This document shows positions 25,501 through 37,500 of a stretch of DNA of 60,000 nt, piece after piece; position 1 is the stretch's first letter, and each line of letters opens with the position of its first letter. The translations under genes and the position numbers were made by a program. The notes beneath the pieces were generated by a model. The model had not been told where the DNA came from and did no database searches. It saw nothing but the letters and a program-made list of their open reading frames with translations. This DNA is from Nematostella vectensis. Its lineage: Eukaryota > Cnidaria > Anthozoa > Actiniaria > Edwardsiidae. Where the stretch lies: the NCBI RefSeq assembly GCF_932526225.1, contig NC_064047.1, positions 11,337,501 to 11,397,500 on the forward strand, given 5' to 3'.

Positions 25501-28500
25501 GGGACTGTCAAGGCATGTTATGGATGAGATAGAGAGAGTGGTCATCTTAGCAAGGGTCTGTATAGGGACTGTCAAGGCATGTTATGGATGAGATAGAGAG
25601 AGTGGTCATCTTAGCAAGGGTCTGTATAGGGACTGTCAAGGCATGTTATGGATGAGATGGAGAGAGTGGTCATCTTAGCAAGGGTCTGTATAGGGACTGT
25701 CAAGGCATGTTATGGGTGAGATAGAGAGAGTGGTCATCTTAGCAAGGGTCTGTATCGGGACTGTCAAGGCATGTTATGGGTGAGATAGAGAGAGTGGTCA
25801 TCTTAGCAAGGGTCTGTATAGGGACTGTCAAGGCATGTTATGGATGAGATAGAGAGAGTGGTCATCTTAGCAAGGGTCTGTATAGGGACTGTCAAGGCAT
25901 GTTATGGGTGAGATAGAGAGAGTGGTCATCTTAGCAAGGGTCTGTATAGGGACTGTCAAGGCATGTTATGGGTGAGATAGAGAGAGTGGTCATCTTAGCA
26001 AGGGTCTGTATCGGGACTGTCAAGGCATGTTATGGGTGAGTTAGAGAGAGTGGTCATCTTAGCAAGGGTCTGTATCGGGACTGTCAAGGCATGTTATGGG
26101 TGAGATAGAGAGAGTGGTCATCTTAGCAAGGGTCTGTATAGGGACTGTCAAGGCATGTTATGGGTTAGATAGAGAGAGTGGTCATCTTAGCAAGGGTCTG
26201 TATAGGGACTGTCAAGGCATGTTATGGGTGAGATCGAGAGAGTGGTCATCTTAGCAAGGGTCTGTATCGGGACTGTCAAGGCATGTTATGGATGAGATAG
26301 AGAGAGTGGTCAGCTTAGCAAGGGTCTGTATAGGGACTGTCAAGGCATGTTATGGGTGAGATCGAGAGAGTGGTCATCTTAGCAAGGGTCTGTATCGGAA
26401 CTGTCAAGGCATGTTATGGATGAGATAGAGAGAGCGGTCATCTTAGCAAGGGTCTGTATAGGGACTGTCAAGGCATGTTATGGGTGAGATAGAGAGAGTG
26501 GTCATCTTAGCAAGGGTCTGTATAGGGACTGTCAAGCCATGTTATGGATGAGATAGAGAGAGTGGTCAGCTTAGCAAGGGTCTGTATCGGGACTGTCAAG
26601 GCATGTTATGGTAGAGATAGAGAGAGTGGTCATCTTAGCAAGGGTCTGTATAGGGACTGTCAAGGCATGTTATGGGTGAGATAGAGAGAGTGGTCATCTT
26701 AGCAAGGGTCTGTATAGGGACTGTCAAGGCATGTTATGGATGAGATAGAGAGAGCGGTCATCTTAGCAAGGGTCTGTATAGGGACTGTCAAGGCATGTTA
26801 TGGATGAGATAGAGAGAGTGGTCATCTTAGCAAGTGTCTGTATAGGGACTGTCAAGGCATGTTATGGATGAGATAGAGAGAGTGGTCATCTTAGCAAGGG
26901 TCTGTATTGGGACTGTCAAGGCATGTTATGGGTGAGATAGAGAAAGTGGTCAACTTAGCAAGGGTCTGTATCGGGACTGTCAAGGCATGTTATGGATGAG
27001 ATGGAGAGAGTGGTCATCTTAGCAAGGGTCTGTATCGGGACTGTCAAGGCATGTTATGGTAGAGATAGAGAGAGTGGTCATCTTAGCAAGGGTCTGTATA
27101 GGGACTGTCAAGGCATGTTATGGTAGAGATAGAGAGAGTGGTCATCTTAGCAAGGGTCTGTATCGGGACTGTCAAGGCATGTTATGGTAGAGATAGAGAG
27201 AGTGGTCATCTTAGCAAGGGTCTGTATCGGGACTGTCAAGGCATGTTATGGATGAGATAGAGAGAGCGGTCATCTTAGCAAGGGTCTGTATAGGGACTAT
27301 CAAGGCATGTTATGGGTGAGATAGAGAGAGTGGTCATCTTAGCAAGGTTCTGTATATGGACTGTCAAGGCATGTTATGGATGAGATGGAGAGAGTGGTCA
27401 TCTTAGCAAGGGTCTGTATCGGGACTGTCAAGGCATGTTATGGGTGAGATAGAGAGAGTGGTCATCTTAGCAAGGGTCTGTATCGGGACTGTCAAGGAAG
27501 TTATAGATGAGATAGAGAGAGTGGTCATCTTAGCAAGGGTCTGTATCGGGACCATCAAGGCAAGTTATAGGTGAGATAGAAAGAGTGGTCAGTTTAGATA
27601 GGGTCTGTATCAGAAAGGTCAATGCGTGTTATGGGTGAGATAGAGAGATTGGTCAGCTTAGCTAGGGTCTTTATAGAAACCGTCAACATATGTGAATGGC
27701 GGGCTTAAAAGAGTGGTCAGGATAACCAAGGTCTATATAGAGACATCAAACCAGACATTACACATGCTTCATGCTTTCATCCAATTGACTATCTGATCTC
27801 TGACATACAGTATCTGTAGCAGAAAAAGTGTGAATGTCTATGTTTTATCAAAATGTTTTTGTGTTTTGCCAGCTCATTAATGTTTGTCAATGGTTAACAA
27901 ACACATTTATAAAGTGTGTATTATTTCAGTGGCTTTGTCCATCTAAGCCTCTTTTGATGTTAAATGTTTGTGTTTATTTTTCAGTGAGGCATACCAACGA
28001 TTAAGTTGGGAGGCTTTGAAAAAAAGTATAAATGGTCTTATTAATAAGGTGTGTCCATCTATTTTTCCTTCTTGTAGTTAACCACACAGGCAACTTTAAT
28101 AGCTGTTTTGTCCTTAACTTAAACTTGAATTATTCTCTTTACTAGGTGAACATTTCCAATATTGGACATATTGTCAGGGAATTGTTTCAAGAAAATATTG
28201 TTAGAGGAAGGTAACAGGATTGTGCAACACTAAAGTCCATTTTTGTTATTGTCTGTTTATAGGAGTAATTAGCTCCTTGGCAAATGAATGTGCTTCTTGG
28301 GGAGTCAAAGCTTGATTATTTCTCATTATTCTGTTTTAGGGGTGTTCTCGCTCAGTCTGTTATTCGTGCTCAGGCCGCATCACCCACCTTCACACATGTG
28401 TATGCTGCCCTGGTATCCATTATCAATACCAAGGTATAGTATACCGGTAACCAGGTTGCTAGGCTACTGTTGGTATTTGTTTGGCAACTGGTTGCCTGAT

Positions 28501-31500
28501 GCCTTAGGATGCTTTTTTTTAATGTTGTTTTTTTTGTGTGTGTGGAAAATACCTGTACTGTATGTTTGTCCAGTGTGATTTATCTCTACTTGACAATATT
28601 GGAAAATAGAGCTATGATGAAAGTCCTCATTAAATGGTTGCCAAATTGCTCATTTGCCTAGTGGACGGTAACCCTTCAAAATATTATATTCTTGGGAGCT
28701 CATTTTAGCAGTAGAAAAAATCTCTTTCGTGAGCTTGATGCAGGGAATGAAAAGCTCAAAATAATGGCTACTTTGATAGACAGGCCTATTCCGTAAAATT
28801 CACAGGAATTTTACTCATCAGGAGTGTTTATTTAATTTCTCTATTATGCTTTTATCCAGGCCACTATGTTGTTTTAGTTTACACTTTTCAATTCTCTCTG
28901 GTTCCATGTCTGCACAAGCTCTTCTTCATTTGTTTCTACATTGTCCTCTTGTATGCATGCTTTTTTAACTTTTTTAGTAAACTTATTTTGTTGTTCTCAT
29001 TAACAGTTCCCAAAAAATGGAGAGTTGATCCTGAGACGTCTCATCTTGCAGTTCCGCCGAGCTTATAGGAGAAATGACAAAGTGAGAGTTTGTGTCCTGC
29101 CTTCTTTAGCATTACCAATAAATGTTCCAAATATAAATATATATGTTGTTTGATTTGGAAAGCCTATTTTGTTGTATTTTGTATGTATTTTGTTAAAGGC
29201 CCATAAGCAACCAAGTCTACACCAGACCAAGGCCCTGTTTTAACGCTGCGCTAAAATAGAGAGTCTACAAATTGTTTCAAATTTTTAAGAAACCTCTTCT
29301 ATTATTTTTAAAATTGCGTTAAAATTGTCAAAATACGGCTCAAAGTTTTAAATAGTTATAACTGTATCATTTTACAACAATACCTAAGATTTTCTAAGAT
29401 TTATCTATATGCTAGCATTTATGCTAGAGGTAGTTTTACTACCTCTAGCCGAAGGCCGAAGGTGCGGGAAATTGAAGCATTCAAAAAGGTTCGTGAAACT
29501 TGTATTAATTGTTCACTGACGTCCAAGAACAATACAGAATTCCTTTTGCATTTTATGAGTATATTTAACACAAGATAAAAACATTCTGGCTTTTTTTTTT
29601 GCTTTTGTGTCGATGCCAGTATCTTGCCTATAATGAATATTGCACGCATTGCATGATAACAATCACAACGACTACAAAGGAATTTGGGTTTAGTTCTCCT
29701 GGAAGTCAAAGTTTTTCACACTCATTCACATACAGAGGAAATGAAAATAGCAGGTTCGATTCAAAGGTGAGCCTCGATGCAACCCTGAAAATGCAAGAGA
29801 AACAAACAACATGTAGAAGTTTGCCGTGAGTTGAATTTGCAAATCATAGCAGCAAAATATATACTTCCTATGTGTTCGGCATATAGTCTCCTCGAACTTC
29901 TCGCTTCATTGTTATTAACCTAGAGTTTTAATTGCAGGTTATAGTACTTATCAGTGATGAAACAAAGAATAGTTTTGAGTTTGAGTGATCGCATGGAATA
30001 AACCAACATCTTTTCCGATTACATCAATCTTTATTTGTCAATGATCCTTATCCTGAAGCACGCATTGCTTGGTCGTTTCTTCGTTACGTTATGTTCTTGT
30101 CTTCCTAAAAAATGGCTTTCTTCACCGGTGAAAACAAGATGAAACACGCACCACGTGTAGGTAGTGAATAATTATGCCTATTATAGTCCTCCAATCAAAT
30201 TGCTCCCAAGACAATGGCACTATTTCAAAACAACAACAATCGCTTTGGTTGCCAATGGGGCTTTAAGATTTTTTATTGCACTTGCTGTCTTTCAATATGT
30301 TATCTTTGTGCACTTTTGTGTTATTTCAGACTGTATGCTTGACTACTAGCCGATTTGTAGCACACTTGGTAAACCAGCAAGTGGTGAGTGTTGTGAATCA
30401 CCTCAGATGAACCTCATAAGCCGCCCCAATATACCCCAGAGGCTAATCCTTTTTATTATTAGCCCTGTGAGGAACAAAAGAGTGAATCATTTGAGATCTA
30501 CCCTTATGCCCTTACATACCCCAGAGGCTTATCATCTCTTATTATTGCTCCTGGGAGAAAGCAAAACATATAAGACATTTCAAAATACATGAAATGTGTA
30601 AAAACCAACAGGTTTTGTTATTTTCAGTGTTGGTTATTATACCTTGTTGTGAAAAAATGATGTGCAAAATTCTGTCGCATTGCATATTAGTTGTACATTT
30701 TGTTAACATGTAAATCTCCTTAAAATGTAGTTATTAGAATAGCACATATACTGGGTTTTTTTCACGTACTGATCCAAATGCAAATGTATGCAAATCAACA
30801 CAAATGCAAATGTATGCAAATAAACACATTAGGACAAACAGCATTTGTCCGAAGCCTTATACTTCTTTCCATGTACTATTTGTTGGGTGTTATTTAAATA
30901 ATGTGGCTCAAAGTTTGCGGTTAATAACAATTGAAAAAAAAATTAACCAGTGATTTTAAAAGCACCCAATTTCGATAACAACATTGATCGACGGTTTAAT
31001 AGGTCCCATAAGTGTCCATCCTAACAGGGGGACGCCAGTCAAGTGGCCACTGTGTAACATGACCACGGTTAATGTTCCACTGAAATGCCATACACATGTA
31101 CCTACTTGTAGACACATGTACTTGTAGTTGATATATGTACTTGTAGTTGATATATATCCTTAGAAATCAGGAATTGGAGTTGCTAATAATTAGTTTCCAG
31201 TAAACTAAACTTACATTTGTTTGTGTTGATATTAGGCTCATGAAATCTTGGCACTAGAGATATTGACCTTGCTGCTCCACAAACCCACAGATGACAGTGT
31301 GGAAGTTGCTGTAAGTTGCTTGCCTATTCACATCAAAAGCAACATAAATTCGCCACATATTTCCTAATGCCATTCCAAGACTTATCAAATAAACATCTTA
31401 CCTCTAGATTGGGTTTCTAAAAGAATGTGGTATGAAATTGACAGAGGTGTCTCCAAGAGGGGTACATGGTAGGTACAGTAGATGTACAGTCGCTCACTCA

Positions 31501-34500
31501 AAAACCATAATTGCTTGAGTAGTGTACATGGTAGGTATAGTAGATGTACAGTCGCTCACTCAAATACCATAATTGCTTGAGTAGTGTACGTGGTATGTAC
31601 AGTAGATGTACAGTCGCTCACTCAAGTACCGTTATTGCTTAAGAGTCTATAAAGTTCAATGTGTTTAGATGAGGCCTGCTTTTACAATCTATTAAATATT
31701 TATTTCTGAACATTGAACAAGGGGGAAATACTTTCCATGGAGCAATCATTGTCTATATTTACCTATCAGTAAATTCAGTCACATGTTAAGGCAGTTTTAC
31801 CGTACTAGTGTCTGTTGAACCACTTCAGTGAAACATGTTTATCCATACCCAAAATATCATTGATGTTTCAGCTGTGTTTGAGCGTCTGCGCAGCATCCTT
31901 CATAGCGGTGAGATAGAGAGACGAGTCGAGTACATGATTGAGGTCATGTTTGCCGTCAGGAAAGATGGATTCAAGGTATCACAGACTTTCTCTTATATCC
32001 AAGTCTGAAAAACAGATAGTCCTTTCTGTTTTTCAGACTTGATGAAGTGAGATTTCTCTATTGGTAATTTGTCATACTCTTTCTCTAATTTTATTGCATT
32101 TGTGCAACTGTAAAAGAGCTTTTAAAGTCTATGTTAGAGATGAAATAAGAATCAATGTCAGTTTATTATCTGATATTATCTTGTAATGCTGAATGGAAAT
32201 TTGGAAAAAGGTAAAAACGTACCCATCATACTGAGAGGTCCTCATGATATGTTATTTTCTTCAATTTGTTTTTTCAATTTGTTATTGTATTCAATATTTT
32301 TAAGCTGGTATAAGTTAGTACTGCAAAAGGAAATTATTCACTTCTAACGAAAGCCCATTTGCCCATGTGACAGTCTTTCTCTCTTAGTTTGTAGTTCTAT
32401 TTATGTAATAGTGATGTCTTTTGGAGGACAGGACCATGTGATGACAAGTTGCAAGAGAAAAGCTTACATGTGACAGTCTTTACTGTCTTAGTTTGTTATT
32501 CTATTAATGTAAAAGTGATGTCTTGTGTAGGACCATGTGACCATCCCAGAGGGGCTTGACCTTGTAGAGGAGGAAGACCAGATCACCCATCTACTGAGAC
32601 TTGAGGAAGCGGGGAATGCCGAGGAGATACTTAGTAAGTTCAGGGACCAGCTTCTTGTGATAATATCATATTGTGACTGCTTTAGGGTCCCCATGGCCAT
32701 GTTGTCAACCCAGCAAAATAGATGATATTCTTTGATGTTAGATAGATGATGTTCTTAGATGAATATTTTGAAAATTCTTGTATTAATTTGTCTTTTACAC
32801 AATAATCATTGCATGAATTAGCTACATAGCTCTAAAAGCTCTTTGATATATTTCACAGATATATTTAAGTTTGATGAGAACTTTCTTGAAAACGAAGAGA
32901 AGTACAAGGAAATCAAACAAGGTAAAGATACTAAAACACTTTAAAAAAATTTGTGTTTTTTCAAACGCTGCAGACATGCCACCATTACAATCATCATCCC
33001 AATTAATTCCAGTCCCTGCTCCTACTGTACATGCCTAGGACCTCCTGATGGTTAAATTTCACTACTGGAGTGGGACATGTGAATTCCAGTGAGAAACCTG
33101 TGAATAAACGTGTGGATTTCACATACTCTTCTCAGGCTTTTAACACATTTTAACACAATTTTTCTGTGAAAGGTTCCTCTCCAACACTGCTTGTACAAGA
33201 CCACACACAAGCTGACTTTACCATTACAGTTTTATATTGAGAAGACCGCATTTCACACCTAAAAATAATGTTTAATTGTTGTTCATTCTCTTTTGCATCA
33301 GAAATTCTTGGAGAAGATGATTCAGATGAATCATCAGAGGATGATGACGATGATGAAGATGTTAGTGAAGAGGAGGGAGAAGGAAGTCAGGAAAAAGGTT
33401 TGTGTAATATAGTGTATGTATTTAGTACTTTTTTTTAAAGTCCATGCAAACATTGAATAACCTTTAGTCACTATCTACTGCAATTAATTTTCATTATTTC
33501 AAAATTTCGTGATTTTGAAGTGCTAATTTTAGCTTTTTTTTTTCTTTAATCATCAAAACTGTTATGTTGTGCTGAGTATTATTGAATACTAGAATACTAG
33601 AAAGACAACGTTTATCCAGAAAGTTTATAAACGATTTATAGTTCACCCATCCACTTTAATCAGCGAATTTTTGAAAATATTGAAATTCACAAAATTTCAC
33701 TGACTCGAAAGTAATGGGTAGTAAGTTATTCCCACAGAGCATCCTAACATTGTTTGTAATATATATGTGCTTTAACGCTCTATTTGCTTATGCCTAGTGC
33801 ACACTAGTGACATAACATAGGCGTGCACACTCTTTTAAGCCCAACATAACGACATGAAGATAATGACAAAAAAGAAAAAAACATGTCTTTTTCGTCATGT
33901 TCATGTCTGTTATGTTGGGCTTATGTCAAAATGCCTAACCATTCACACTTACATATGAATATGAACATATGAACAAAAGGGTGCATGGACCTATGTCATT
34001 ATGTCGTCATGTCACAAGTGCTCCAGGCATAACTGCTTCCTTACTTGTAGAGGACAGCGAGATGGACATTATTGACCAGACAGAGACAAACCTTGTTGCC
34101 TTACGCCGAACCATCTACCTCACAATACAATCCAGGTATGGCCCATCACCTTTTGGGGACCCATATGGAAGACCCAATGAGTCACAAATAACCTGCTGCC
34201 CAAATAGCTACTGTGCAAAGAAATGCAGTAAATTCCTCAGTCTTGTTGACCACTTCTTGTCTGTTTAAACTCTTATTAGCCAATCAGCACACGAGAATAA
34301 AAGTTTCAGGCTCGTAGCCAGGATTTTGAGCAGGGGGGGGGCGTTTACCCATTTAGCGGACCATTTTTTTTACATTACACTGTAAAACTGATGCAATTAC
34401 TAAAGAATATGCAGTTCAAAGATATCCTTGATTACAGTCAGGGGGGATCTATGGATTGGCCAAGCTACCCCCCCCCCTATTTTCAGATATTAGGCTTAAA

Positions 34501-37500
34501 AATAACCAGAAATGTAAGGAAATCCACGGGACATGATGAATCCGGACCTCCTCCTTAAAACCCTTGATTCACCTCCTTTCCCCTGGAACTTCTAAATCCG
34601 CCCTTGATACTAGCCTGTGTTAATGCTTTTTGTTGCCAGTCTTGACTATGAGGAATGTGCGCATAAGCTATTGAAGTTGCAGATGAAACCGGATCAGCTG
34701 GTAAGCTGACTGTATGCACAGTAATTCAATTTCTTGTTCGACTCTAGGCAGGCAATGTATATATTTTATTGTATCCCTCAATCAATGACAAATACTGAAG
34801 CGTAGAGGGACATTGCAATAGTATAGTTAGTAGAGGAGAATGACGAACCCTGTCACGTGATCATCACCGTCCACAAATCAAGCGTACAGTACAAGAAAAT
34901 ATGTATGTGATATATAAATACGCGTATTCAGGCACAAATCGTTTGTCTGTATGTTTGTTTTTTGAAACTTTGGTATTTTTATTCACTTCAATTCACTTTT
35001 TACTCAGTGTTTTGATATTTGTCTTTAACAGTTGAATGTTTTATCGACATTTTTTTCTGAACTTCGCAACCAAAGAAAATTAGTATTTTACAGCCTTGTT
35101 TGTTTTGAACTAGTGCTGAGCGGGGATAAAATTCAATGAAGAGTAGAGCTCTATCGAACATTCTCTCTGACCTTACACAGCAAACAATAGCATTTGTACG
35201 AATCTGCATAAATAAGTTAGATTAAGTGTTCTGTACATGGTCAGAGAAAGATGGTTTCAGTATTAGTTCTTCAAGTAAACTTTAAAGCTTCATTTTTAAT
35301 TGTATTTTGTGAGTGTGTTTTCGTTTTGGTTCCTGGATGTAAGTTTGTGCTTGCGTATGTGAAATGTGAATGGCGCAAGTGTACTAAACATGTTTAGATA
35401 GCATGCCCAGCAAAAACCTCATGACTTCTTTTGTGATAATTTGCCGTTCCGTTGCCATTTATTATCATTTCTTACAGAATGAGTTTTGTGTCATGATAAT
35501 CGATTGCTGTGCCCAGCAAAGATCCTACGAGAAGTTCTTTGGCCTTCTTGCCCAGGTAACGTTATTGATTAGTGAAGTTCGGTCGCTTTCCAGGGAGTGA
35601 AACTTTCACCCGGAATAGAAAAATCCAATTATCATATGGCTAGGATAGTATAAACGCTGTGATTGGCTGATTTAGCTTGGCTAGGATAGTACGCACACTG
35701 TGATTGGCTAATTTAACGGACGAACAATTTTAATCTTTGTATCATTATATTTAACGCTTTTACTGATTATTTTACGTAGGGCCCTTTATACCATCACACA
35801 TAATAACTAAAGGGTGCCTATCTTTCATACATATAAATAAATAACAATGTTTTCTCCGGTTATTTTCCTGAGTCTTATCGGTAAGTTATTTTTTATGACC
35901 AGTACTCTACAATGTCAGAATTATTTTTCAAACCTGTCTTTCTTTCTTTTTTCTAGAGGTTTTGTAATCTGAAGAAAGAATACATTGACGAGTATGTTCG
36001 GCTTTTCCAAGAGCAGGTGAGTGCATTTAAATTCGAATGAATCCCGGTGAATTTCAATCAATCCTACTACTAAACTAGCGCAGCTTTACTTATAACGTAT
36101 CAAATATTACAGGAGAAATTGTATTGGTAGTCGACTCTGTCAAATGTTTGTCAAACATTTCAGTTTTTTATTATAAGTCTGAGCTGTGAATACGTTTTAA
36201 TAAAGAAGACATGTTGGCAAAGTTGACTACCAGCTTTTGGTATATAATAGGCATGTGGATAGAAATATACGTATGTATAGTGAGGTTCATTGGAGAATCC
36301 ATGTTTTGTAACTCGCAGTGGTTCATGGTTAACATGTAAATGACTGAATCCCCCTCTCTAAAAGCCACGTTTACACATAAACAAGAATGCTACAACTTTC
36401 CGAACGTGAATTTGTTGTTGTTTATGCTTATGTGCTTAATAGTTTGATACCCACGAAGAACTGCGGGTTGCAACACATGGATTCTTCTTGTCTGATTCTT
36501 CTTGTCTAATCTGATATAGGTGCATGTAGGTATATGTTGTTATTATTTTTGTGTATAGAAGCTTATTGACATCTCTGTCTACAGTACGGTACCATACACA
36601 GGCTGGAGACCAACAAGCTAAGGAATGTCGCCAAGTTCTTTGCACACTTGCTCTACACAGACGCCATCCCATGGACTGTAAGTGCCCTTCACCACAACAG
36701 TGCCATCGAGTACTGTAATGTCCAGACACAAATACCAGAGATAACAATGTTGAAAATAGTGTTTTCTGTAGAACAATAAACCAGTTTTACTACCTATTAA
36801 CTACTACCACATATTTGAAGACAGTGTTAAAGGACATTGTTTTTTTTTATAGAACACAATACTGGTTTTCTAAAACAATACCCCATATTTGCTCATGTTG
36901 TGTCTGATATGTTGAATGACAATTTTTATGTAGTTTCCTTACCTTTAAAGGCCTTCTTCTCCAGTTTGGTCTTCTTTGCGATGCTGGCCCCGTCTCCTTA
37001 TACTTTTTGTGTTTTGTTGATAAGCATTCCTATTTTAACCTCTCCTTACGGGTTTATATCCCATATTGACATGACTTTTAATTGTCTTCTTGAAAAACAA
37101 CGTCGTCCCTTATATTTATACATTTTAGGCGCTGGATTGTATCAAGTTGAACGAAGAAGACACTACTTCGTCAAGGTAATAAGCAGTCTTAACTCCTTTT
37201 GGTGTTATCATCTGAAAATGCAAAGGTCTATTTTCAAGTGATCTTCCACGATACCAAGTCAAATAATTGAATAAAAATATAAGTCATGCATGATTGAAGT
37301 CTGATACTATATTAGTAATGATATTTGGCAAAAATTAACTGAACATCTTGTTGAATAACCCGATGGAAATCATTATTTTGTAATCTCCAACATCAGAGAG
37401 CCTCTGTCTACCGCCATGTTGTCGTCTAGCAGCAAAGTCCAAAGTTTAAGAAAGCACCATTTCTAATTGCCGTTTTAAGAAAGCTTTTGCGATATTTCTC

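Noticed and set aside
24700-27745. Possible CRISPR-like array
   Set aside because: The whole 64-bp unit is repeated with no unique spacers, in an intron of an animal gene.
36837-37241. 134-codon Phe/Leu-rich frame
   Set aside because: Intron sequence plus CWC22 exon 23 read in the wrong frame.
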